From contig JAHBWC010000033.1 in the NCBI GenBank assembly GCA_019637225.1, forward strand, positions 1 to 64,000: a DNA stretch of 64,000 bases, given 5' to 3'. The stretch comes from Labilithrix sp. (GTDB taxonomy: Bacteria > Myxococcota_A > Polyangia > Polyangiales > Polyangiaceae). Numbering within the stretch: position 1 is the first letter of the stretch; each line of letters begins with the position of its first letter. The position numbers were made by a program, and so were the translations under genes. Of this stretch, positions 55,944 through 64,000 are shown piece after piece. A model generated the notes under the pieces. The model saw only the letters and a list, made by a program, of their open reading frames with translations, was not told where the DNA came from and searched no databases.

Positions 55944-56810
55944 CTACCCGACTTTCAGGCGCCGAACACCGGCGCCCTCGGAGGCCTTCTCCCGTCCGCT
56001 CAGGCGCTGCTCGAGCCGCACGACCAGACGGCAGACGAGATCGCGATCGTCCGCGAAGAGGGCGTGACCGGTGTCCGGGATGACCTCGAGCTCGGCCTGC
56101 GGGAGCCGGCGCGCGAGGACCTCGGCGTTCCGCTTGGGGATGAGGCGATCGTCGGCGCCGGCGGCGACGACCACCGGGCAGTCGATGCGCGCGAGTCGAG
56201 GAGCGACGTAGTGCGTCGACGCGGCGAAGAGGTGCGCGGCGAACGTCGCTGGAGGGGTCGGATCGTGCCGCATCGCCTCGGGCCAGTCGCGGAAGATCTC
56301 GCGCGCGCGGCTCCATTTCGACGGAGGCAAGAGGAGGTGCGCCATGTTGGCCGTGGGATCGCCCCCGGCGAACGGGACCGAGAGCAGCCGGCGGAGCGCA
56401 GAGAGCTCGGGGAGCGCCCCGGCGAGGAAGCCGGGCGTCGTGGCGAGCAGCACGAGCCCGCGTACGCGCGCGCGATGGCGGAGCGCGACGTGCTGCGCGA
56501 TCATCCCACCCATCGAGATTCCCACGACGATCGCGTCGTCCACCCCGGCGTGGTCGAGGACGGCAGCCACGTCGTCGGCCATCGTGCCCATCGTCCAGGG
56601 CGGACGCGGTCGCCCGCTCTTTCCGGTGCCGCGGTTGTCGACGGCGATCACCCAGCGGGGCTCCGTGTCGTCTTTCGTGAGCCTCTCGGGGACGTCGAAC
56701 CAGAAGCGCGAAGAGAGCCCGAGCCCCTGGAGGAGCACGACCGCGGGCGCGCCCTTCGCCCCGTGGGTCACGTAGTGGATGCTGGCGCCCGGACGGGTCA
56801 CGAAGGGCAT
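55944..56810 (-). CDS. alpha/beta-fold hydrolase
   Basis: The 288-residue protein has the full catalytic pattern: oxyanion region LLQGLGLSSRFW, DNRGTGKSG, nucleophile Ser in VVGISMGGMIAQ, Asp in GADDRLIP and His in PDTGHALF. It resembles the group containing 3-oxoadipate enol-lactonase, esterases and epoxide hydrolases, which cannot be separated by motif alone. No signal peptide. First gene of a probable minus-strand operon, with the kinase start 11 bases after its stop. Confidence 0.87.
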   Translation of the reverse strand: MPFVTRPGASIHYVTHGAKGAPAVVLLQGLGLSSRFWFDVPERLTKDDTEPRWVIAVDNRGTGKSGRPRPPWTMGTMADDVAAVLDHAGVDDAIVVGISMGGMIAQHVALRHRARVRGLVLLATTPGFLAGALPELSALRRLLSVPFAGGDPTANMAHLLLPPSKWSRAREIFRDWPEAMRHDPTPPATFAAHLFAASTHYVAPRLARIDCPVVVAAGADDRLIPKRNAEVLARRLPQAELEVIPDTGHALFADDRDLVCRLVVRLEQRLSGREKASEGAGVRRLKVG

Positions 56811-56845
56811 GGTGGTCCGCCCAATCTATCGCCTACGTTTGTCTC

Positions 56846-57895
56846 ATGGCAGGTCGCGGAGCATCGAAGAAGCCGGCCGTGAAAGAAGGGGCGCGCGCGG
56901 AGGCGAAGACGGCCGCGTCGAAGCGAGCGGCCGCCACGGCGAAGAAGAAAGCCGCCGAATCGACCACGACATCCAAGAAGAAGACCGCGTCGAAGAAGAA
57001 GGCCGCGTCGACCGCGGCCTCCAAGAAGAAGACCGCGACGAAGAAGGCCGCATCGACCGCAACCTCCAAGAAGAAGACCGCGACGAAGAAGGCCGCATCG
57101 ACCGCAACCTCCAAGAAGAAGCCCGCTTCGACGGCGATCTCCAAGAAAGCCGCGACCGCGACCTCCAAGACCGCGACCTCCAAGAAGACCGCCGCCGCGA
57201 CCGCGACCTCCAAGAAGACCGCCGCCGCGACCGCGACCTCCAAGAAGACCGCTGCCCCGACCGCGACCTCCAAGAAGACCGCTGCCCCGACCGCGACCTC
57301 CAAGAAGAAGCCCGCGAAGACGAAGGCGACCGCCGTCGCGAAGAGCCGCGCGCGCGCCCCCACGCGTCGTCGCGCGACATCGCCGCCCACGGAGCGCTCG
57401 CCCACGAGCCTGTCCGCGGCTCCCTCGCCGTCCGAGGCGGACCTCGCGACGGACGCCGAGCTCCCGGCCGAACGCTCGCTCACCGACGAGGAGCGTGAAG
57501 CGATGGCCCGCGTCTCGGAGACCGCGCGGAGCTTCGTCGGCGCCGGCGGCGCGCCGCGCGACATCGTCGACCACATCGCGGCCTTCATCGAGGACGTGCG
57601 CGTCGGACGGCGGGAAGAGCCGAGGAGCCAGGACGTACGCCTCGGCCTCGGCGTCTTGTGGGGCGAGCAGCTCCGCGCTCAGGTCGGCTGGCGCTGGGTC
57701 CACCTCACGTACCCCGACGGCTTCGCGTCGTACGCGCTCGTCCCCGACGATCGCGCGTACGCGTGCTTCCCGCTGAACCGCGTGCCGGAGGCCCTTCACG
57801 ATGGCGGCGAGAACACCTCGAGGCACGTCTTCGAATCGATCCGAGCCGGAAGCCTCCCGGCGCGCAGCGCCAACGCGTACCTCGTCATCGGCTAG
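56846..57895 (+). CDS. histone H1-like Lys/Ala-rich protein fused to a globular C-terminal domain
   Basis: Residues 1-185 are Lys/Ala/Thr/Ser with many TSKKKT, SKKAA and TSKKTAA units, like eukaryotic H1 tails and bacterial H1-like proteins that bind and compact DNA. Unlike the short bacterial forms, this 349-residue protein continues with an acidic linker and a folded domain (about 215-349: FVGAGGAPRDIVDHIAAFIE, LGVLWGEQLRAQVGWRWVHL, YACFPLNR). That C-terminal domain is not one I recognise. It might target the DNA-binding tail to a membrane or protein partner. The repeat DNA below suggests its length varies. Confidence 0.8.
   Translation: MAGRGASKKPAVKEGARAEAKTAASKRAAATAKKKAAESTTTSKKKTASKKKAASTAASKKKTATKKAASTATSKKKTATKKAASTATSKKKPASTAISKKAATATSKTATSKKTAAATATSKKTAAATATSKKTAAPTATSKKTAAPTATSKKKPAKTKATAVAKSRARAPTRRRATSPPTERSPTSLSAAPSPSEADLATDAELPAERSLTDEEREAMARVSETARSFVGAGGAPRDIVDHIAAFIEDVRVGRREEPRSQDVRLGLGVLWGEQLRAQVGWRWVHLTYPDGFASYALVPDDRAYACFPLNRVPEALHDGGENTSRHVFESIRAGSLPARSANAYLVIG
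57021..57300 (+). repeat. coding tandem repeats in the H1-like gene (2 x 45 bases, 4 x 30 bases)
   Basis: 57021-57065 and 57066-57110 are identical 45-base units. 57181-57300 holds four 30-base units starting CAAGAAGACCGC, as two identical pairs that differ from each other at two positions (GCCGCCGCG against GCTGCCCCG). The arrangement indicates stepwise recent duplication. Confidence 0.92.
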
Positions 57896-58112
57896 CGGCA
57901 CGACGGAAGCGCACGCGAGCTCGGGCGCGGCCCTTCGTCGAAACAGGCACGGATGCTTCGGCGCGATCTACGGCAGCGATTGGGCTGAACGCGTCCATTG
58001 GACCTTCGTTCCTCGTGCGTACGAAACATATGACCATGGCCTCGCTCTTCGTGGGTGCTAGCCCGAGCGCAACTCGTGACGCTCTGTCGCGTCTCGAGAG
58101 GAGGATCGTGTC

Positions 58113-60191
58113 ATGCGTCGAGCTGCAGCTTTGGCGACCGGGGTGGCGGGGATTGGACTGACGTTGAGCGGGTGGGGATGCTCGACCAGCAGCGACAAGG
58201 GCGGCGCCACGACGGACGAGGCGCTCGGTCACGTGGAGGGCGCCATCACGATCGCGGACCTGCTCAGGCTGCCCTCTTGCACGATCCTGAATCGCGGCGT
58301 CGTCTACTACGTGAAAGCCGAAAAGGAGCTCCTGTACTGCGACGGCGCGACGTTCCGGCCCGTCGACACCACTGGGCTCTCTGGCAAGGACGGCGTGAGC
58401 TGGCTCGTGACGGCGACGGCAGCGACGGCAGCGGAGTGTCCCACGGGGGGCGTCATCCTCGCGATCGGCCCTGATGCGAACCGCGATGGCGTGCTCGACT
58501 CCACCGTCACGAGCACCAGGATCTGCAACGGCGCGAACGGCGCCGACGGCAAGGACGGCGCCCAGGGCCCCGCCGGCAAGGACGGCGCGAGCGGCGCCGA
58601 CGGAGCCAACGGTCACGACTCGCTCATCACCCTCGATGACGAAGCGCCCGGTGACAACTGCGCCGCTGGTGGCGTGCGGATCTCCGTCGGCCTCGACACG
58701 AACCGCAACGGCGTGCTCGATCCGTCGGAGATCACGCAGACACGCTTCGTCTGCAGCAAGGCTCCGTCCACGACGGACGCTGGCGCCGGCTGCACGCCGG
58801 GCGGGAGTGATCTGCCTGATCCGCAAGGGATCGACAGCGACTGCGACGGCATCGACGGCACGAAGGCGAGCGCCGTATTCGTCGCGCCGACCGGGACCGC
58901 GAACGGTGAGGGGACGATGGATGCTCCGCTGTCGTCCATCACCGCGGCGATCGCGCGAGCGACCGAGATCGGCGCGACGCAAGTGCTGGTCGCGGCCGGG
59001 ACTTATCCCGAGCGCGTGACGCTCGCCGGCGGGATCGGCGTGTACGGGGGCTATCGCCTCCCCGGGTGGACGCGCGACCTCACCGCCGTGAGCGAGATCG
59101 CGCCCGCGGCGACGATGGCCGTCGTGGCCGAGAACCTCACCCAACCAACGACGATTCAGGGGTTCACCATCAAGAGCGCGCCTGGCGCGACGTACGGCGT
59201 CAGCTCGTACGGTCTCTACGCACGTGGGATCGCGCCGTCGCTCCTGACGATCGAGAACGACATCATCGTCGCCGCGCGTGGTACGGACGGTCAGAACGGC
59301 GGCGCGGGCCTCGAGGGCGCTTCGGCCTCTCACGGCGCGAGCGGAGCTCAGGGCTGCGCGGGGACGGCCTGCACCAGCGTTGCCGGAGCAACGCCCGGGA
59401 CCGGATGCAACCTGGGCGGCACCGGTGGCGTCGGCGGAACCGGCGCCGTCGCGGGCGGCGCGGGCGCTCGAGGAGGCGGCAACGGAGGAGCGGGCGGGGC
59501 TGGCGGTGGCTACAGCAGCGGAGTCTGCAACCTGACATGCTCGTTCGCGTCCTCGCCGGCAACATGGCCGGGCGACGTAGGGGTCGACGGACCGTCGGGG
59601 ATGAACGGATTCGGTGGAACCGGCTTCGGATCTGTCGTGTCGATGATGTGGCTCGGCTCCAGCGGCCAAAGCGGTGGCGCGGGCGGCGCGGGCGGCGCGG
59701 GCGGCGGCGGAGGTGGTGGCGGAGGCTCGAGCTGTTGCGGGACCGAGCGCGGCGGCGGGGGCGGCGCGGGCGGCGGCGGGGGATGTGGCGGCGGCCAGGG
59801 CTCGGGCGGCGGGGGTGGTGGTGGTTCGTTCGGCGTCTTCCTCGTGGCTGCGTCACCGACCATTCGAAACACGATCATCCAAACCGTGGGAGGCGGCACC
59901 GGCGGAGCCGGCGGAGCCGGTGGCAAGGGAGGCCTCGGCGGCAAAGGCGGCGCACGAGGTGCCGCGCCTAGCTCCACCGCCGGAGCCGGCAGCGCGGGCG
60001 GCGACGGCGGTAACGGCGGCAACGGCGGCCCCGGCGGAGGTGGTGGTGGCGGCGTCTCGTACGGCGTCTATCGCGCTTCAGGCTCCACACCCGATCTCTC
60101 GAACAACACGTTCACGATCGGTCTGCCCGGCCAGGGCGGAACGAGCAGCGGGAGCCAAGGTCAGCGCGGCGCCTTCGGCGACGTCTTCTGA
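58113..60191 (+). CDS. PGRS/collagen-like glycine-rich surface lipoprotein
   Basis: The 692-residue product has a signal peptide (LTLSGWGCSTS) and a good AGGAGG ribosome site. Two copies of a calcium-loop-like domain (IGPDANRDGVLD near 125 and VGLDTNRNGVLD near 195; DUF7151-like) flank a short collagen-like GADGKDGAQGPAGKDG stretch. Residues about 250-400 read as a parallel beta-helix (YGGYR, GFTIKSAPGATYGVSSYGLY). From about 400 to the end there are long Gly-Gly-Ala/Gly-Gly-Xaa runs like PE_PGRS proteins, interrupted by Cys-containing islands and a second beta-helix segment. Probably a large surface-exposed adhesin or coat protein. Confidence 0.8.
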   Translation: MRRAAALATGVAGIGLTLSGWGCSTSSDKGGATTDEALGHVEGAITIADLLRLPSCTILNRGVVYYVKAEKELLYCDGATFRPVDTTGLSGKDGVSWLVTATAATAAECPTGGVILAIGPDANRDGVLDSTVTSTRICNGANGADGKDGAQGPAGKDGASGADGANGHDSLITLDDEAPGDNCAAGGVRISVGLDTNRNGVLDPSEITQTRFVCSKAPSTTDAGAGCTPGGSDLPDPQGIDSDCDGIDGTKASAVFVAPTGTANGEGTMDAPLSSITAAIARATEIGATQVLVAAGTYPERVTLAGGIGVYGGYRLPGWTRDLTAVSEIAPAATMAVVAENLTQPTTIQGFTIKSAPGATYGVSSYGLYARGIAPSLLTIENDIIVAARGTDGQNGGAGLEGASASHGASGAQGCAGTACTSVAGATPGTGCNLGGTGGVGGTGAVAGGAGARGGGNGGAGGAGGGYSSGVCNLTCSFASSPATWPGDVGVDGPSGMNGFGGTGFGSVVSMMWLGSSGQSGGAGGAGGAGGGGGGGGGSSCCGTERGGGGGAGGGGGCGGGQGSGGGGGGGSFGVFLVAASPTIRNTIIQTVGGGTGGAGGAGGKGGLGGKGGARGAAPSSTAGAGSAGGDGGNGGNGGPGGGGGGGVSYGVYRASGSTPDLSNNTFTIGLPGQGGTSSGSQGQRGAFGDVF

Positions 60192-60234
60192 GCTCCGCTC
60201 AGCTCACACCCCGCGCTCGTCGCGCCGGCCACGC

Positions 60235-60810
60235 TCAGGGCGCGTACACCTTGTTCTGCTTGCCGGGCACGTGGCAGTTGGCCGAGTCGCAGCTCGCGGC
60301 GACGCCCGCGCCGAGCGCGCCGCCCATGCTCTCGGTGCCGGCGGCGCTCCGCACGTGCGTCTTCGCGCCTTGGGGCACGGGCCCGCCGAGGAGCCAGAAG
60401 AACCCCTGAGCGTCGCTCTTCACCGGGCCGAGCCGCTCGTTCCCGTCGGCGCTGACGACGATGACGTCCACGGCGCCGGCCGGCGCGCCGCCGCGGACGA
60501 CGCGCCCGCCGAACGAGAACGCCTTGTCCGCCGCCACGCCGCCGCTGGCGTGACAGGACAAGCAGTCGATGTTGTCCGCCGCCGCCTGCGGACCCGAGGT
60601 GCCCTGATGCGCCGTGAGCATCGTCCCGTCCGCCGGGTTCGCGGTCGCGCTGTACTCCGAGCCGAAGGGGCCGCCGCCCGGGCCACCCGCCGCAGACTCT
60701 CGTGGGAGCGGCTTGCCGAGGATGACGCCCGCCGCCCCGAACTGAGGTTCGTCCGGGCCACATGACCCGAGGGCTGCTGCCAGCAGCACCGTCACGGGGA
60801 GCCGTCGCAT
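60235..60810 (-). CDS. small redox-type lipoprotein with CxxCH and CX4CH motifs
   Basis: From the ATG at 60810 the 191-residue product has a lipoprotein signal (VLLAAALGSCG). It contains CLSCHASGG (CxxCH) and near the C-terminus CDSANCHVPG, a C-x4-C-H spacing known in a few cytochromes c. Between them is a beta-sandwich-like segment (FSFGGRVVRGGAPAGAVDVI) resembling carboxypeptidase-regulatory folds. It is clearly related to the product of 63044-63640 (same CxxCH...F.I.G.V order). Probably a surface haem lipoprotein of unknown partner. Confidence 0.7.
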   Translation of the reverse strand: MRRLPVTVLLAAALGSCGPDEPQFGAAGVILGKPLPRESAAGGPGGGPFGSEYSATANPADGTMLTAHQGTSGPQAAADNIDCLSCHASGGVAADKAFSFGGRVVRGGAPAGAVDVIVVSADGNERLGPVKSDAQGFFWLLGGPVPQGAKTHVRSAAGTESMGGALGAGVAASCDSANCHVPGKQNKVYAP

Positions 60811-61136
60811 CGATGGAAAGAGAGCACGCCGCGTGCCTCGACGCGAGGGGGCACACGCCGAACGGCCGAGCGCGCGCCCGCGCGATCTTTCGCGAGAGTC
60901 CCATTTGAGCGTCATCGGTGCCCCAAACCCCTTGTAGTGTAGGGACCGTATGACTGGCGCGCGGATCCACCAGCCGCAAGCCCCCGTCGTGGGTCAGCGA
61001 CCCCCGCGCGCGACGATCCGTCGCGCAGCGCGTCGTCTGAACGTCGCGCGTCGCGCCGACGGGCGAGCCGGGCCACGTGGACCGCTCCGTGCTTGCGCGG
61101 AGGAGTCTCGCGCTCGGGGATCTCGCAAGGAGTGGA
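60811..61136. other. divergent intergenic region without a supported gene
   Basis: These 326 bases lie between divergent genes. A small hairpin (CGCGA-TCTT-TCGCG, near 60882) and a relatively AT-rich patch (60900-60950) are the only features seen. A short open frame from about 60950 has Arg/Pro-rich composition and no convincing start, so I do not call a gene. Confidence 0.4.
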
Positions 61137-63041
61137 ATGGCATCGGCTGAAGCGGCACGGCTCCCGGCGACGGTAGCCGGAGCCCGCGCGCGAAAAAGAC
61201 GGGCGCTCGCCCTCCTCGTCGTCGCGATCGTCGCGTGGCTCGTCCCCGTCCATGCGTACGCCGCCCCTCACGTCGCTCAGCGAGGCCGGCCGGCTCCGGC
61301 GCCCGCCCCCGCCCCCGAGCGTCCGTCGCGCGGGTGGTCGAACCCGAAGGCGCTCGAGCTCGCCAAGGAGGGCATCGAAGCGAAGAAGAACGGTGACCTC
61401 GCGCTCTGCATCCAGAAGGACCAGGCCTCCCTCGTCCTCGAGGACCATCCGTACGTGAGGCTCCACATCTCGAGCTGCCTCGCGGGCCAGGGACGCTTCA
61501 AGGACGGGCTCATCGCCGCGCGCGACGCGCTCGCCGCCGGCATCCGCAACGACGATCCCGACCTCAAGCGCGCGGCCCTCACGCGCGTGCAAGAGCTCCT
61601 GCCGAAGCTCGCGAAGCTGAAGCTCGCGATCCCGAACAAGACCCAGGGCCTCAAGATCACGCTCACCCCCTCGGTCGGCGCGGGGACCTCGATCCGACCG
61701 AGCCAGCTGAAGGGGCCGATCTCCGTCGACCCGGGCGAGTACACGATCGAGGCCGTCCGCGAGGACAAGGGCGATCGGTACTACTTCCGCGACAAGATCA
61801 CGCTCGACGAAGGCGAGGAGCGCGAGGTCGAGATCCTGCCGAAGAAGGATCACCTCCCCGACGAGGTCGAGGAGTGCCTCCGGAACGCGAAGGCGTACAA
61901 GGAGCGCCTCAAGTGCATCGAGGAATCGACGACCCACCCGAACGTCCACGTCGGGATCGACGTGAGCGCGTACACGGACTCGACCGCGGTCCACGTGCTC
62001 ACGCCGGCGATCAATGCGTCCGTCGTCTCGCCGACGGGCGGCTGGAACGTGGGCGGCTCGTACCTGCTCGACATGGTGACCGCCGCGTCGCCCGACCTCG
62101 TGTCGACGGCGTCGCGCTCGTTCCACGAGGAGCGCCACGCGGCGTCGCTCAACGGCGGCTACAAGTTCTCGTTCGCCCAGGTCGGCCTCAACGGGAACGT
62201 GTCGAGCGAGCCCGACTACCTCTCGCGCACCCTCGGCGGCTCGGTGAGCACGGAGCTCAACGACAAGCTCATCACGCCGCGCCTCGGCTACAACTACTCG
62301 TGGGACAGGATCGGCTACCGCAACACGCCGTTCGATCAGTTCAGCCGCGCGTTGACCACGCACGCGATCGAGGCCGGCGTGACGTTCGTCATGTCGCCGA
62401 CGACGCTGCTCGTCACGGGCATCTCGATGAGCTTCGAGCGGGGTGAGAACTCGAAGCTCTACCGCTTCATCCCGATGTTCCCCGCCGACATCGCGTCGCG
62501 CATCCCGGCCGGCGCGACGATCGCCCTCGTCAACGAGGAGCGCCTGAGCTTCCGTCCGCGCGAGTTCGTTCCGCAGCAGCGCGACCGCGTCGCGGTCGGC
62601 GCCCGCGTGAACCACCGCTTCAGCAGCGGGACGCTGCGCGTCGAGGAGCGCCTCTACACCGACAACTGGGGCATCAAGGCGTCGACGACGGACGGCCGCT
62701 ACCTCCACGACCTCGGCGAGAGCCTGCGCGTGTGGCCGCACCTGCGCCTGCACGCGCAGTCGGGCGCGAGCTTCTACCAGCTCGCGTACACCGGCGTCGT
62801 CGACGGGCAAGGCACCCCGGTCGAGATCCCGCGCTACCGCACCACCGACCGCGAGGCCTCGCCGATGGTGGCGGTCACCGCGGGCGGCGGCGCGCGCATC
62901 GCGCTCACGAGCGAGAAGGCGCCGACCCAGTACGCGATCGTCGTCGGCGGAGACGTGATGTACAATCGTTACTTCGAATCTCTCTTCATCCTCAGCCGCA
63001 CCGCCGTGTGGGGCACCATCGGCTTCGACGCGGAGTTCTGA
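61137..63041 (+). CDS. TPR-like N-terminus fused to outer-membrane beta-barrel (DUF3570-like)
   Basis: The ATG at 61137 with AAGGAG four bases upstream gives 634 residues. A signal peptide-like helix (ALLVVAIVAWLVPVHAYAAP) is followed by a Pro/Ala linker, TPR-like helices (about 65-155: ALELAKEGIEAKKNGDLALC) and a beta-rich segment. From about residue 275 to the end there are alternating strands (NVHVGIDVSAYTDSTAVHVL, GYNYSWDRIGYRN, TLRVEERLYTDNWG) ending in TIGFDAEF, the usual C-terminal Phe of a barrel. The layout recalls DUF3570-type barrels. Three bases upstream of a CxxCH lipoprotein gene, so a barrel plus redox-lipoprotein complex is plausible. Confidence 0.75.
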   Translation: MASAEAARLPATVAGARARKRRALALLVVAIVAWLVPVHAYAAPHVAQRGRPAPAPAPAPERPSRGWSNPKALELAKEGIEAKKNGDLALCIQKDQASLVLEDHPYVRLHISSCLAGQGRFKDGLIAARDALAAGIRNDDPDLKRAALTRVQELLPKLAKLKLAIPNKTQGLKITLTPSVGAGTSIRPSQLKGPISVDPGEYTIEAVREDKGDRYYFRDKITLDEGEEREVEILPKKDHLPDEVEECLRNAKAYKERLKCIEESTTHPNVHVGIDVSAYTDSTAVHVLTPAINASVVSPTGGWNVGGSYLLDMVTAASPDLVSTASRSFHEERHAASLNGGYKFSFAQVGLNGNVSSEPDYLSRTLGGSVSTELNDKLITPRLGYNYSWDRIGYRNTPFDQFSRALTTHAIEAGVTFVMSPTTLLVTGISMSFERGENSKLYRFIPMFPADIASRIPAGATIALVNEERLSFRPREFVPQQRDRVAVGARVNHRFSSGTLRVEERLYTDNWGIKASTTDGRYLHDLGESLRVWPHLRLHAQSGASFYQLAYTGVVDGQGTPVEIPRYRTTDREASPMVAVTAGGGARIALTSEKAPTQYAIVVGGDVMYNRYFESLFILSRTAVWGTIGFDAEF

Positions 63042-63043
63042 GC

Positions 63044-63640
63044 ATGAGGATCGGACGGCGACCCGGCAGGAGTGGACGACGAGGCGCGGCGGCGCTCGTC
63101 TTCGCCGGCGCCGTGCTCTCGGCGATCGCGGCGGCGATGCTCGGGGGCTGCACCGATCCCGTGCGCGACGCGGAGATCGAGGCGCTCGGCCCGGAGGAGC
63201 CGGGCGTATCGCCGAACCCCGAACATCGTCCGGGACAGCCGTGCCTGCACTGCCACTCCCAGGGAGGGCCCGCGGAGAACAAGCCGTTTGCGATCGCGGG
63301 CACGGTGTTCGAGACCGACCAGCCGGGGTCCAAGGGCGCCGACGCGATCTACGTGCAGTTCGTCGACTCCGCCGGCGGCGGTCCCCGCGAGATCCCGCAG
63401 ACCGGCCCGTCCGGCAACTTCTACATCCCCCTGCAGGACTGGCCCGACCTCAAGTACCCGGTGCGCGTCGGGCTGTACCAGGACCTCAACGCGCCACCGA
63501 CGGTGATCATGAAGAGCCTCATCAACCGCGAAGGCTCGTGCAACTTCTGCCACCGGCCGAATCTCGCGGATCCGACCGACTTCGAGATCGACGACAGCCG
63601 CAGCTCGGCGGGACAGATCTACATGAGGTCGGGATCGTGA
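63044..63640 (+). CDS. small lipoprotein with two CxxCH motifs
   Basis: The ATG at 63044, directly after the barrel stop, gives a 198-residue lipoprotein (AAAMLGGCTD). CLHCHSQGG and CNFCHRPN suggest two covalent haems. Between them is a beta-sandwich-like part (FAIAGTVFETDQPG, GNFYIPLQDWP). It is a paralogue of 60235-60810. Its stop overlaps the next start (GTGA). Confidence 0.75.
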   Translation: MRIGRRPGRSGRRGAAALVFAGAVLSAIAAAMLGGCTDPVRDAEIEALGPEEPGVSPNPEHRPGQPCLHCHSQGGPAENKPFAIAGTVFETDQPGSKGADAIYVQFVDSAGGGPREIPQTGPSGNFYIPLQDWPDLKYPVRVGLYQDLNAPPTVIMKSLINREGSCNFCHRPNLADPTDFEIDDSRSSAGQIYMRSGS

Positions 63641-64000
63641 GCGCGCGGCCCGTCGCCGGCTCGGCACGCGCCGCGGAGCGGAGTCACGCCGCGCGCGCGC
63701 GGCGCCGGTCGCTCGTCGTCGCGCTCGTCGCTTCGCTCGTCGCGGCCGCGTCCGCGTCGTGCAGCCTCCGGACCGAGTCGGGCGAGTTCGGTGAGCTCCC
63801 GGACAAGGCGTCCTTCATCGACAACAAGGTGTCGCTGTTCATGGAGGTCCGCTGCGGCGGCCTCGACTGCCACGGGCAGGTCGGACGGCCGCTGCGGATC
63901 TACGGCCAGACCGGCCTGCGGCTGAAGGCTCGCGAGGACGGGCTCCGCGACAACTCGCCCACCACCGACGACGAGCGCACCGAGAACTATCGCTCGGTCG
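63637..64000 (+). CDS. lipoprotein with CX4CH motif (3' truncated by window edge)
   Basis: The GTG at 63637 overlaps the previous stop (GTGA), so translation is probably coupled. The visible 121 residues start with an Arg-rich n-region, a hydrophobic stretch (SLVVALVASLVAAASASC) and then MEVRCGGLDCHGQVG, a C-x4-C-H motif like the one in 60235-60810. The reading frame runs off the window. Third gene of the barrel/redox operon. Confidence 0.65.
   Translation, partial: MSARPVAGSARAAERSHAARARRRSLVVALVASLVAAASASCSLRTESGEFGELPDKASFIDNKVSLFMEVRCGGLDCHGQVGRPLRIYGQTGLRLKAREDGLRDNSPTTDDERTENYRSV

Noticed and set aside
60950-61150. A 66-codon open frame before the beta-barrel gene.
   Set aside because: Arg/Pro-rich, overlaps the chosen barrel start, no ribosome site.

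Overview
The window is strongly GC-rich chromosomal DNA with tightly packed genes on both strands. It looks like a myxobacterium (Myxococcota, probably Polyangiales). The reasons are about nineteen predicted lipoproteins with Ser/Asp/Gly-rich linkers, Hanks-type kinases, AgmX-like proteins, a kinase/AAA/TPR giant, a PAS/GAF hybrid histidine kinase, and many large proteins without assignable function. I see no rRNA, tRNA, CRISPR array or insertion sequence.

Layout. 1-8.4 kb: the 3' part of an RND exporter, then three lipoproteins with CxxCH motifs (one divergent from the other two) and a von Willebrand A lipoprotein. 8.5-14.2 kb: a POT peptide transporter, an L,D-transpeptidase, an AgmX-like protein, a lipoprotein and a cyclophilin. 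14.4-18.3 kb: the most interesting locus, described below. 18.3-22.8 kb: a glutathione-peroxidase-like lipoprotein, an FHA-GGDEF cyclase facing an EAL phosphodiesterase, a class II amidotransferase and an esterase. 22.9-26.7 kb: an operon of Ser/Thr kinase, TPR/PEGA-like membrane protein and RCC1-repeat lipoprotein. 26.7-33.7 kb: secreted hydrolases (GH13 amylase, SGNH esterase, M1 peptidase), a CDF metal transporter whose stop codon is followed by an in-frame Ser-Glu repeat tail, and a four-helix-bundle gene starting inside a large inverted repeat. 33.7-37 kb: a beta-propeller lipoprotein and a cytochrome P450 divergent from a TetR regulator, with two palindromic operators between them. 37-43.5 kb: metallophosphoesterase, MscL, a DUF481 barrel, a ceramidase-like membrane protein and others. 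43.6-48.6 kb: hybrid histidine kinase and MHS-family transporter. 48.6-56.8 kb: a probable minus-strand operon of hydrolase, kinase/AAA/TPR protein, octaheme cytochrome and a conserved protein. 56.8-64 kb: a histone H1-like fusion, a PGRS-like glycine-rich surface protein, and a beta-barrel gene with CxxCH/CX4CH lipoproteins on both sides.

The best candidate for an undescribed system is 14.4-18.3 kb. Four co-directional genes encode a Ro60-like protein (helical domain plus C-terminal VWA with an intact MIDAS), a 328-residue protein with a single cysteine in an E2-reminiscent motif, an 82-residue probable beta-grasp protein ending in Gly, and a minimal ThiF/E1-like adenylating enzyme with the expected catalytic residues. 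Strong RNA hairpins lie upstream of the Ro60-like gene and before and after the beta-grasp gene. I infer an RNA-binding ring coupled to a ubiquitin-like conjugation pathway. The individual domain calls are read from sequence; the functional link is a hypothesis.

Functional assignments rest on motif reading without database searches. CxxCH motifs suggest, but do not prove, covalent haem.
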